A stretch of DNA of 18,840 bases from a bacterium (lineage in GTDB: Bacteria; JAUVQV01; DATDCY01), in the NCBI GenBank assembly GCA_036524115.1, contig DATDCY010000272.1, positions 1 through 18,840 of the forward strand, read 5' to 3'. This document shows positions 13,644 to 18,840 of this stretch, piece after piece (position 1 is the stretch's first letter; each line of letters opens with the position of its first letter). Made by a program: the position numbers and the translations under genes. The notes under the pieces are model-generated. The model had not been told where the DNA came from. It saw only the letters and a program-made list of their open reading frames with translations, and ran no database searches.

Positions 13644-14205
13644 GCGCCCGCGCATCGCGCTGGCGCTCGTGCACCACCCCGTGCTGCGCGATCGCGCCGG
13701 CACCGTCGGCTCGACGTCGGCGACGCCGCTCAACGTCCACGACCTCGCGCGGGCCGCGCGGACGTACGGGGTCTGGCCGTTCTACGTCGTGACGCCGCTG
13801 GCCTCGCAGCAGGCGCTCATCGGGCGCATCCTGCGGCACTACCTCGAGGGCTACGGCGGGGAGGCGAACCCGACGCGCGCCGAGGCGCTGCGGGACGTCG
13901 TCCTCACCGGCTCGATCAACGAGGCGCTCGACGACCTCTGCCGGCGCGCCGGCGCCTACCCGCTCGCCGCCGGGACCGCGGCGCGCGCCAACCCGCGGAG
14001 CGTGGACTATCCCCAGTTCGCGGCGCGCGTCGCCGCGTCCAAGCGCCCGTGGATCCTGCTCTTCGGCACGGGATGGGGCCTCGCGCCGGAGGCGGCGGCG
14101 CAGTGCGACGTCTTCCTGCCGCCGCTGCGGGGCCCGGGGGCGTTCAACCACCTGCCGGTGCGCTCGGCCGTGGCGATCATACTTGACCGTCTGTTCGGGA
14201 AGTGA
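13627..14205 (+). CDS. TrmD-associated SPOUT-like RNA methyltransferase (PF09936-type)
   Basis: A 192-residue protein of the Methyltrn_RNA_4 family that typically follows trmD in deltaproteobacteria and Aquificae. Visible segments: ALVHHPVLRDRAGTVGSTSATPLNVHDLARAARTYGV, then FYVVTPLASQQALIGRILRHY, and the C-terminal cofactor-loop region WILLFGTGWGLAPE...DVFLPPLRGPGAFNHLPVRSAVAIILDRL, where GTGWGL and NHLPVRSA correspond to SPOUT knot motifs. The substrate RNA is not known to me. It overlaps trmD by 17 bases, so the two are translationally coupled. Its last codons hold the -35 and -10 of the rplS promoter. Confidence 0.85.
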   Translation: MTSSPERPRIALALVHHPVLRDRAGTVGSTSATPLNVHDLARAARTYGVWPFYVVTPLASQQALIGRILRHYLEGYGGEANPTRAEALRDVVLTGSINEALDDLCRRAGAYPLAAGTAARANPRSVDYPQFAARVAASKRPWILLFGTGWGLAPEAAAQCDVFLPPLRGPGAFNHLPVRSAVAIILDRLFGK

Positions 14206-14211
14206 CATAAT
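14183..14211 (+). promoter_or_regulatory. Sigma-70 promoter for rplS
   Basis: TTGACC (14183-14188), a 17-base spacer and CATAAT (14206-14211) give a near-consensus promoter overlapping the end of the RNA methyltransferase gene. The predicted start of transcription near 14218 leaves a leader of about 35 bases before rplS. Confidence 0.7.
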
Positions 14212-14252
14212 CCGCCCTCCCGATACGGTTGAGAAGACTACAGGAGAGGGTC

Positions 14253-14585
14253 ATGGACATCATCCGCGAGCTCGACAAGAACACCCAGCGCGAGGACATC
14301 CCGCCGTTCCGCCCCGGGGACACCGTCAAGGTCCACACGAAGGTCGTCGAGGGCGACAAGGAGCGCATCCAGGTCTTCGAGGGCGTCGTGATGCGCATGC
14401 GCAGCGCCGGCGCGGGCAGCTCGTTCACGGTGCGCAAGATCTCCTACGGGACCGGCGTCGAGCGCATCTTCCCGCTGCACTCGCCGATGCTCAGCCGCAT
14501 CGAGATCGTCAAGTCGCGGCCGGTGCGGCGGGCGAAGCTCTACTTTACCCGCAAGCTCGTCGGCAAGGCCGCCACCAAGTTCTGA
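14253..14585 (+). CDS. rplS: 50S ribosomal protein bL19
   Basis: The 110-residue bL19, at the interface of the ribosomal subunits. It is recognised by [72 protein letters not shown] and [17 protein letters not shown]. The ATG at 14253 follows GGAGAGGG (14243-14250); an upstream in-frame TTG would put the ribosome binding site inside the gene. It has its own strong promoter and is followed by two GC-rich hairpins. Confidence 0.97.
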   Translation: MDIIRELDKNTQREDIPPFRPGDTVKVHTKVVEGDKERIQVFEGVVMRMRSAGAGSSFTVRKISYGTGVERIFPLHSPMLSRIEIVKSRPVRRAKLYFTRKLVGKAATKF

Positions 14586-14609
14586 CGGCCTCATAAAGGG
14601 CCCATCAGC

Positions 14610-14639
14610 GCCCGGCCTTGTCTGCATGAGCGGCCGGGC
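14610..14639 (+). terminator. Hairpin after rplS
   Basis: GCCCGGCC (14610-14617) and GGCCGGGC (14632-14639) form a perfect 8-bp stem around a 14-base loop, 25 bases after the rplS stop. It lacks a U-tract, so it could end transcription only weakly or mark an mRNA 3' end. Confidence 0.45.
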
Positions 14640-14658
14640 ACCTTCGCGGGCGCTTCCA

Positions 14659-14675
14659 AGGGGGCTTCGCCCCCT
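14659..14675 (+). terminator. Second GC hairpin after rplS
   Basis: AGGGGGC-TTC-GCCCCCT is a perfect 7-bp stem with a 3-base loop and no following T-run. Together with the preceding hairpin it fills much of the 166-base rplS-rnhB gap, where I see no gene. Confidence 0.4.
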
Positions 14676-14751
14676 ATGGCGCGGCTCCCGCCGCTGTTAC
14701 CCCCGCCGTCGTGCGTCCTTGGTGTCTCAGTCTTGCAGGTGAGGCCGTCAC

Positions 14752-15390
14752 TTGCCTTCTCAAAAGATTGACCGTCGGAAGAAGGTCGATCTCTGGGCGC
14801 TCGAGCGCTCGCTGCGGGCGCGCGGCGTCCGGCACCCGGCCGGCGTCGACGAGGTCGGGCGCGGGCCTCTGGCGGGCCCCGTCGTGGCCGCCGCCGTCAT
14901 CTTCAAGGCCGGCTTCCGCCACCGGGGGATCCGCGATTCGAAGCAGTTGACCCCCGCGCAGCGCGAGGACCTCGTCCCCGAGATCACCGGCGCCGCGGTC
15001 GCCTGGGCCCTCGGCGAGTCCTCCCCCGAGGAGATCGACGCGGTGAACATCCTGCAGGCGACGTTTCGCGCGATGGAGCGCGCGCTGGCGGCGCTGGCGG
15101 TCGCGCCGGACTACCTGCTCGTGGATGGGGCGCACCTGCCCACCGTGCTGCTGCCCGGCGAGGGCGTCGTCGACGGCGACGGCCGGGTCGCCTGCATCGC
15201 CGCGGCCTCGATCATCGCGAAGGTCCACCGCGACCGGCTCATGGTCGAGCACGCGGCGCGCTGGCCGGCCTACGGCTTCGAGAACCACAAGGGCTACGGC
15301 ACCGCGGAGCACCTGGCCGCGCTGGCGCAGCACGGTCCCTGCCCGATCCACCGCAGGACATTCCGCGGAGTACTTCCCGCGCACTCCTGA
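14752..15390 (+). CDS. rnhB: Ribonuclease HII
   Basis: A 212-residue enzyme that cuts the RNA strand of RNA-DNA hybrids and removes misincorporated ribonucleotides. The active-site set is visible: A-G-V-D-E-V-G-R-G-P-L-A-G-P gives Asp33 and Glu34, L-L-V-D-G gives Asp125, and V-V-D-G-D-G-R gives Asp143. The 18-residue spacing of the last two equals that in E. coli RNase HII. Conserved DSKQLT, ASIIAKVHRDRLM and ENHKGYGTAEHL follow. The likely start is TTG at 14752, with GAGG at 14741-14744; no ATG or GTG is available before the DEVGRG motif. It is the last gene of the cluster; a UPF0102 (YraN) gene, often next to rnhB, is absent. Confidence 0.95.
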   Translation: MPSQKIDRRKKVDLWALERSLRARGVRHPAGVDEVGRGPLAGPVVAAAVIFKAGFRHRGIRDSKQLTPAQREDLVPEITGAAVAWALGESSPEEIDAVNILQATFRAMERALAALAVAPDYLLVDGAHLPTVLLPGEGVVDGDGRVACIAAASIIAKVHRDRLMVEHAARWPAYGFENHKGYGTAEHLAALAQHGPCPIHRRTFRGVLPAHS

Positions 15391-15394
15391 GCGT

Positions 15395-15406
15395 CGGGCA
15401 TGCCCG
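15395..15406. repeat. Palindrome just after rnhB
   Basis: CGGGCATGCCCG is a perfect 12-bp palindrome five bases after the rnhB stop. It opens the 612-base non-coding block 15391-16002, which holds no credible reading frame but several palindromes and repeats, listed separately. Confidence 0.4.
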
Positions 15407-15480
15407 TGCCCGCGGGGGCGGGGCGGTGCCAGGCGGCCGCGACGTTACGCGCTCGACCTGGGCTTGTCCGGCCCTCCACT

Positions 15481-15538
15481 CGAAACCTGTAACTCGCCCC
15501 TGCGGGGCTCAGACAACAGGTTTCGCCCCTGACGGGGC
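15481..15538. repeat. Nested stem-loop plus adjacent hairpin in non-coding block
   Basis: CGAAACCTGT (15481-15490) pairs perfectly with ACAGGTTTCG (15516-15525), enclosing an inner hairpin GCCCC-TGC-GGGGC (15496-15508). A second hairpin GCCCC-TGAC-GGGGC (15525-15538) follows at once and repeats the inner motif. The structure is stronger than expected by chance; its function is unknown. Confidence 0.6.
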
Positions 15539-15623
15539 CGCTCCGGTCCGGCCGCCCAGGTTCCCTCGCGCTCCACCATGCGTCCGCCCGTCACCGCCCC
15601 GCCCCCGCTCTGGTCCAATCCGA

Positions 15624-15663
15624 CTTGCCGATCGCATTCTTGATCGGCAGGCTGCCGAGAAGG
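15624..15663. repeat. Two mutually exclusive hairpins
   Basis: TGCCGATC (15626-15633) pairs with GATCGGCA (15642-15649). The overlapping CGGCAG (15645-15650) can instead pair with CTGCCG (15652-15657) across one base. Only one of the two can form at a time. No T-run follows either. Confidence 0.4.
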
Positions 15664-15767
15664 GTCCAGATGCAAGGCGCACGACGATCCGGCGACTGAG
15701 GCGGGCTGGTGCCCGCCGCAGGGAGGCGGGAGGAGAGCAACGCCGCAGATGGGCCCTTATCGGCGGC
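15651..15767. repeat. 117-bp imperfect palindromic repeat element
   Basis: The left arm (15651 onward, beginning GCTGCCGAGAAGGGTCCA) and the reverse complement of the right arm (ending at 15767, beginning GCCGCCGATAAGGGCCCA) agree at 18 of the first 23 positions. The interior holds further GC-rich symmetry (GGCGGGC and GCCCGCC around 15700-15715). There is no coding sequence. The form is that of a REP/BIME-like or MITE-like intergenic repeat. Confidence 0.55.
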
Positions 15768-15775
15768 CGGCCCAG

Positions 15776-15939
15776 GGCTCCGGCCCGGGGGCGCCTGTGA
15801 ACGGTCATAACGCGCCGGCCGCTTGCTGTGCCGGCGGAGTGTGGCCGGCGCATTGACAGTCGAGCAGCCGCTGAATGCTTTCGCGCATTGATGGCATCAG
15901 GGCGAGACGGAAGTGAACAGGCGCCTCCGGGCCGGGGCC
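15776..15939. repeat. 164-bp element with 27-bp terminal inverted repeats
   Basis: The left end (15776-15802, starting GGCTCCGGCCCGGGGGCGCC) and the reverse complement of the right end (15913-15939, starting GGCCCCGGCCCGGAGGCGCC) match at 23 of 27 positions. A 9-bp perfect inverted repeat GCGCCGGCC/GGCCGGCGC lies inside (15812-15820, 15843-15851). This resembles a small non-autonomous mobile element. Target-site duplications were not evident. Confidence 0.55.
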
Positions 15940-15968
15940 CGACCTCAGCCTGTCCAAGTCAAGAACTC

Positions 15969-15989
15969 CAGCGACAGGACCCCGGAGCG
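15969..15989 (+). repeat. 21-bp dispersed repeat, copy 2
   Basis: An exact copy of 12857-12877 in the same orientation, 13 bases downstream of the kup stop (kup is on the minus strand). Flanking CTCC and GGAG allow a small hairpin, so it may double as a 3' structure for kup. Confidence 0.7.
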
Positions 15990-16002
15990 GGCCCGCAGAC
16001 GG

Positions 16003-17817
16003 TCAGAGTTCGACCCGGGTCACCACCCCGTGCAGCTTGTTCGGCGGCAGATCGTAGAACTGCACGAGATTCGGCGTGAGCTTCTTGATGCCCGAGAACA
16101 CGTGCCAGACCAGGTTCGTCGTGTGGATCTCCTCGACGCCGTAGAAGATCGTCTTCTCGGTGATCCCCGCCTCCTTGATCACCTCCTCGACGTCGACGCG
16201 CTCCATGTAGCCGGCCTGGATCTCGAACGAGCGCAGCCCATCGGCGAGCTGCTCCTTGAAGAAGCCGGTGACGCCGTAGGGGTCCACGCGCCGGACGATC
16301 GACACGATGATGTTGTCCTCGTAGATGATGTTGTTCTTGAACATCGTGTGGACGATGTACGGCGGGACCGCCGCGGCGTCCTTCGCGAAGAACAGCGCCG
16401 TCCCGGAGATCTTGTTCAGGCCGCGGTAGAGCTGCTCGTAGGAGAGCAGGAAGACGTCCAGCGGCAGCGGCCGCAGCTGCCGGTAGAGCTTCTTCTGCCC
16501 CTCCCGGTAGACGAGGATCACGGTCAGCGGCACGGCGGCGATCACGAGCGACCAGAACCCGCCGTGGGGGATCTTCGTGGTGTTCGACATCAGGTAGACC
16601 AGGTCGATGACCGTGACGAGCGCCGCCACCGCCGCCTTGGTCTCCTGGCCGCGGCGCAGGAAGATCCAGGTCATCATGACGCCGGTGATGCTCATCGTGC
16701 CCGTGACCGCCAGGCCGTAGGCCGCCGCCAGCTCCTTGGACTCCTTGAAGATGACCATGATGAAGAGCACCGCCACGAGCAGGAACCAGTTGGCCGCGCC
16801 GATGTAGATCTGCGACTGGCGCTCGTACGAGGTGTAGCTGACGCGGAACATCGGCATGATCCGCGTCGTGATGCCCTGGTAGATGATCGAGAACATGCCG
16901 CTGATCATCGCCTGCGAGGCGATCACGGTCGCGATCACGCTCAGCAGGAGGAAGGGGATGTACAGCGGCCGGGCCTGGTCGAAGACCATCTGGAAGAGCA
17001 CGTTGGTCGCGTTGGGGTGGCGGATGACGTAGGAGCCCTGCCCGAGGTAGTTGACCACCAGCGCCGCGAAGACGAAGTACCAGGCGTGGATGATGTGCTC
17101 GCGCTGCAGGTGCCCCATGTCCGCGTACAGCGCCTCGCCGCCGGTGGCGCAGAGGATGACCTCGGAGAGCACGAAGAAGCCGGCCAGCTTGCTCTCGGCG
17201 AGGAAGCGCAGCGCGTTGAGCGGGTTGAGCGCCCCGATCACCGAGGGCAACTCGAGGATCGAGACCAGGCCGAACCCCGCGAGCGCGCAGAACCAGATGA
17301 TCATCAGCGGTCCGAAGGCCCCGGCGACCTTCTCCGTCCCCTTGCGCTGGACGGCGAAGAGCGCGATCGCGATGGTCCCGGCGATGAGGATCAGCACCTT
17401 CGGCGCCAGGCCCTCCAGGCCGGGGATGAGCAGCAGGCCCTCGACCGCCGAGAGGATCGAGATCGCCGGCGTGATCACCCCGTCGCCGATGATCAGCGAG
17501 ATGCCGATGTACGTGAGGAAGGTGACGAACGCCGTCTGGCGCCCGCCCCTGAGCAGGGGCACGAGGATCTCGCTGAGCACGATCGTGCCGCCCTCGCCGC
17601 GCACGCTCAGGCTCATCGCGAGCCAGGCGTACTCCACCGTGACCAGCAGGATGAGCGTCCAGACGATCAGCGAGAGCACCCCGAGGATGTGCGCCTCGGT
17701 CGGGACCGTGAGCGCGACGACGACGGTCAGCGTGTAGATCGGGCTGGTGCCGATGTCCCCGAAGACCAGCCCGAGCGAGCGCAGCACGCCCGTGCCCCAC
17801 CCCGTGCGCTGCGTCAT
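16003..17817 (-). CDS. kup: Low-affinity potassium transporter Kup
   Basis: A 604-residue KUP/HAK/KT family K+:H+ symporter of the inner membrane. The signature G-L-V-F-G-D-I-G-T-S-P-I-Y-T-L is in the first membrane helix, followed by RGEGGTIVLSEIL, SLIIGDGVITPAISILSAVEGL and CATGGEALYADMGH. About 12 hydrophobic segments span residues ~10-430, and a cytoplasmic C-terminal domain of ~170 residues follows. The length is typical of the family (about 620). The start codon is well supported: the 19-base gap to the upstream DUF486 gene carries a strong GGGGGAGG. The gene ends just before a 21-bp dispersed repeat; no T-rich terminator is visible. Confidence 0.96.
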   Translation of the reverse strand: MTQRTGWGTGVLRSLGLVFGDIGTSPIYTLTVVVALTVPTEAHILGVLSLIVWTLILLVTVEYAWLAMSLSVRGEGGTIVLSEILVPLLRGGRQTAFVTFLTYIGISLIIGDGVITPAISILSAVEGLLLIPGLEGLAPKVLILIAGTIAIALFAVQRKGTEKVAGAFGPLMIIWFCALAGFGLVSILELPSVIGALNPLNALRFLAESKLAGFFVLSEVILCATGGEALYADMGHLQREHIIHAWYFVFAALVVNYLGQGSYVIRHPNATNVLFQMVFDQARPLYIPFLLLSVIATVIASQAMISGMFSIIYQGITTRIMPMFRVSYTSYERQSQIYIGAANWFLLVAVLFIMVIFKESKELAAAYGLAVTGTMSITGVMMTWIFLRRGQETKAAVAALVTVIDLVYLMSNTTKIPHGGFWSLVIAAVPLTVILVYREGQKKLYRQLRPLPLDVFLLSYEQLYRGLNKISGTALFFAKDAAAVPPYIVHTMFKNNIIYEDNIIVSIVRRVDPYGVTGFFKEQLADGLRSFEIQAGYMERVDVEEVIKEAGITEKTIFYGVEEIHTTNLVWHVFSGIKKLTPNLVQFYDLPPNKLHGVVTRVEL

Positions 17818-17836
17818 GGGCCCCCGCCTCCCCCCG

Positions 17837-18169
17837 TCACCACTCGCGGAAGACGAAGACCACCGCGAGCACCATGCAACCGAACCCGGCGACGTAGTTC
17901 CACCGCAGCCTCTCGCCCAGGAAGGTCACCGAGAACACCGAGAAGACGACGAGCGTGATGACCTCCTGCATGGTCTTGAGCTGCGCCGTCGTGTACTGGG
18001 CCGCCCCGAGGCGGTTGGCCGGGACCTGGAAGCAGTACTCGAAGAAGGCGATGCCCCAGCTGGCGAGGATCGCCAGCCACAGCGGCGCCGAGCGGTGGTT
18101 CTTGAGGTGCCCGTACCAGGCGAACGTCATGAACACGTTCGATATCGACAGCAGGAGGACGGTCTTCAT
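17837..18169 (-). CDS. DUF486 family small membrane protein (DMT-like)
   Basis: A 110-residue, four-helix membrane protein of the DMT/DUF486 family: MKTVLLLSISNVFMTFAWYGHLK, then APLWLAILASWGIAFFEYCFQVPANRLG, AAQYTTAQLKTMQEVITLVVFSVFSV and LRWNYVAGFGCMVLAVVFVFREW. The motifs FEYCFQVPANR and QLKTMQEVITL are family hallmarks. Its transport substrate is not known. It lies 19 bases upstream of kup on the same strand and probably shares its transcript. The ATG has almost no Shine-Dalgarno sequence, and the best promoter would start the mRNA only a few bases upstream, suggesting a nearly leaderless message. Longer upstream extensions of the frame lack family similarity. Confidence 0.88.
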   Translation of the reverse strand: MKTVLLLSISNVFMTFAWYGHLKNHRSAPLWLAILASWGIAFFEYCFQVPANRLGAAQYTTAQLKTMQEVITLVVFSVFSVTFLGERLRWNYVAGFGCMVLAVVFVFREW

Positions 18170-18178
18170 GGGTGCGCA

Positions 18179-18207
18179 AGTGTATGGCAGTCCGGGGTCG
18201 CCCGCAA
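18179..18207 (-). promoter_or_regulatory. Promoter candidate for DUF486-kup
   Basis: On the minus strand TTGCGG (18202-18207), a 17-base spacer and TACACT (18179-18184) form a good sigma-70 match. The expected start, about 18172, lies only two or three bases before the DUF486 ATG. Confidence 0.55.
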
Positions 18208-18254
18208 GCGGGTGGGCACCCGGACCCGCGCGCACGCGCGGGGCGCAGGCGCGG

Positions 18255-18283
18255 TTTGCAATTTCGAGGTGAGGGGGTACACT
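18255..18283 (+). promoter_or_regulatory. Promoter candidate for the lipoprotein gene
   Basis: TTTGCA (18255-18260), a 17-base spacer and TACACT (18278-18283) lie 50 bases before the lipoprotein ATG, divergent from the DUF486-kup promoter and using the same -10 hexamer. Confidence 0.5.
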
Positions 18284-18332
18284 TCGAAGGTTTGTGCGCG
18301 CTGGCACGCGCCGACCGGGAGGAGGCGAGGGA

Positions 18333-18728
18333 ATGTTCCGCTCGAGGCTGGCCGGGGTGCTGGTGGCACTGCTCGCCGCCGGCGGCTGCGGCGAGGCGAA
18401 GATCGGCATCCCGGCGGGCTTCCCCGCCGACGTGCCCCTGCCCGAGCGCGCGGCCCTGCGCTCGGCGCGCGACCTCGGCAAACGGGGCCTCAATGTCGTC
18501 TTCGAGACCGGCGAGGCCGTCCGCCCGCTGTCCGACCGGCTCGGCGGCCGCCTGCGGGCGGCGGGGTGGTCTCCGATGTCCGAGGCCGTTCTGGAGGCTT
18601 CGGTCTTCTCGAGCTGGCGCAAGGGCGAGCGCACGGTCGCGCTCGGCGTCAGCGCCGCCGCCGGCGTCACCGTCGTCGGCATCTCCGTGGTCGAGCGGCC
18701 CTACAGCGAGTGGGAGGAGAAGGGGTGA
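18333..18728 (+). CDS. Putative lipoprotein of unknown function
   Basis: 131 residues starting MFRSRLAGVLVALLAAGGC: a basic n-region, a hydrophobic core and a lipobox-like A-A-G-G-C with Cys19 as the predicted lipidation site, so export and membrane anchoring are likely. The mature part has GIPAGFPADVPLPERAAL, a motif seen in small periplasmic lipoproteins, and a compact alpha/beta pattern (RLGGRLRAAGWSPMSE...). I do not recognise a specific family. The ATG at 18333 is supported by GGAGGAGG upstream; an earlier in-frame start would bury the signal sequence. It overlaps the next gene by 4 bases (GTGA). Confidence 0.75.
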   Translation: MFRSRLAGVLVALLAAGGCGEAKIGIPAGFPADVPLPERAALRSARDLGKRGLNVVFETGEAVRPLSDRLGGRLRAAGWSPMSEAVLEASVFSSWRKGERTVALGVSAAAGVTVVGISVVERPYSEWEEKG

Positions 18729-18840
18729 GGAGCGCCCGCTGGCGCACGCTGGCGCTGGTGGCGGCGGTGCTGTGGAGCGCGGCCGCGGGCGTGGCGCAGG
18801 AACCGCCTCCCGCCGCCGCGCCTTCCGCCGCCGCGCCGGC
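18725..18840 (+). CDS. Exported protein, N-terminal fragment (cut by window edge)
   Basis: A GTG start overlaps the lipoprotein stop (GTGA) and follows GGGAGGAGAAGGG. The first residues, MRSARWRTLALVAAVLWSAA then AGVAQEPPP, form a classic signal peptide with a probable cleavage after A-x-A-like 'GVA-Q', followed by a Pro/Ala-rich stretch. Only about 38 residues are in the window, so the function cannot be called. Coupling suggests it works with the preceding lipoprotein in the envelope. Confidence 0.6.
   Translation, partial: MRSARWRTLALVAAVLWSAAAGVAQEPPPAAAPSAAAP

Noticed and set aside
11796-13733. A 645-codon minus-strand frame over rimM and trmD
   Set aside because: It is antisense to two clear housekeeping genes and has no motifs of its own.
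15391-16002. Possible CRISPR array or tRNA gene in the repeat-rich gap
   Set aside because: The repeats are inverted and of different types, not regularly spaced direct repeats, and no cloverleaf with a T-loop GTTCRA-type motif was found.
15913-17958. A 681-codon plus-strand frame and a 613-codon minus-strand frame overlapping kup
   Set aside because: Both are shadow frames of kup. The composition is dominated by Asp, Arg, His, Glu and Gly, while the kup frame has the family signatures and membrane helices.

Overview
The window is a GC-rich bacterial chromosome segment (roughly 70% GC in the housekeeping parts) interrupted by a lower-GC defence island of about 9.7 kb. The order ffh - rpsP - khpA - rimM - trmD - TrmD-linked RNA methyltransferase - rplS - rnhB is a conserved translation/RNA-maturation cluster. 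The TrmD-adjacent SPOUT-like methyltransferase (PF09936 type) and the Kup and DUF486 neighbours fit a GC-rich 'deltaproteobacterial' (Desulfobacterota-like) lineage. That placement is an inference from gene order and composition only.

Layout: (1) 1-375, the 3' end of an RNase Z-like metallo-beta-lactamase gene, running in from the left edge. (2) About 358-10095, a defence island with no recombinase or transposase. It starts with a HigB-type toxin and a HigA-type antitoxin fused to an ImmA/IrrE metallopeptidase domain, driven by a promoter framed by two near-identical 17-bp palindromic sites. Then comes a tightly packed set on the same strand: SIR2-like protein, HerA-type ATPase, type III methyltransferase Mod and type III restriction helicase-nuclease Res (gaps of 3 bp, 15 bp and a 4-bp overlap). 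A DUF4160/DUF2442 small-gene pair closes it. (3) 10157-15390, the ribosome/SRP/tRNA-modification cluster on the + strand. (4) 15391-16002, a 612-bp non-coding block packed with palindromes and repeats. (5) 16003-18169, a minus-strand pair: DUF486 small membrane protein, then the Kup potassium transporter. (6) 18333-18840, a + strand lipoprotein and the start of an overlapping exported protein.

How the genes work together: in the island, Mod and Res form a type III restriction-modification enzyme. SIR2 plus HerA matches the known two-gene SIR2-HerA (Nezha-type) anti-phage system, in which a SIR2 NADase assembles with a HerA ATPase. The unusual point is that SIR2-HerA sits directly upstream of mod-res with operon spacing, so the four may be co-expressed. 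The low GC of SIR2-HerA continues into the first two-thirds of mod and then steps up at about 6000-6040, which suggests mosaic assembly. The flanking toxin-antitoxin-like pairs may stabilise the island or guard the defence genes.

Limits: all calls rest on reading the sequence and on family knowledge; no database search was run. Promoters, operators and hairpins are predictions from sequence.
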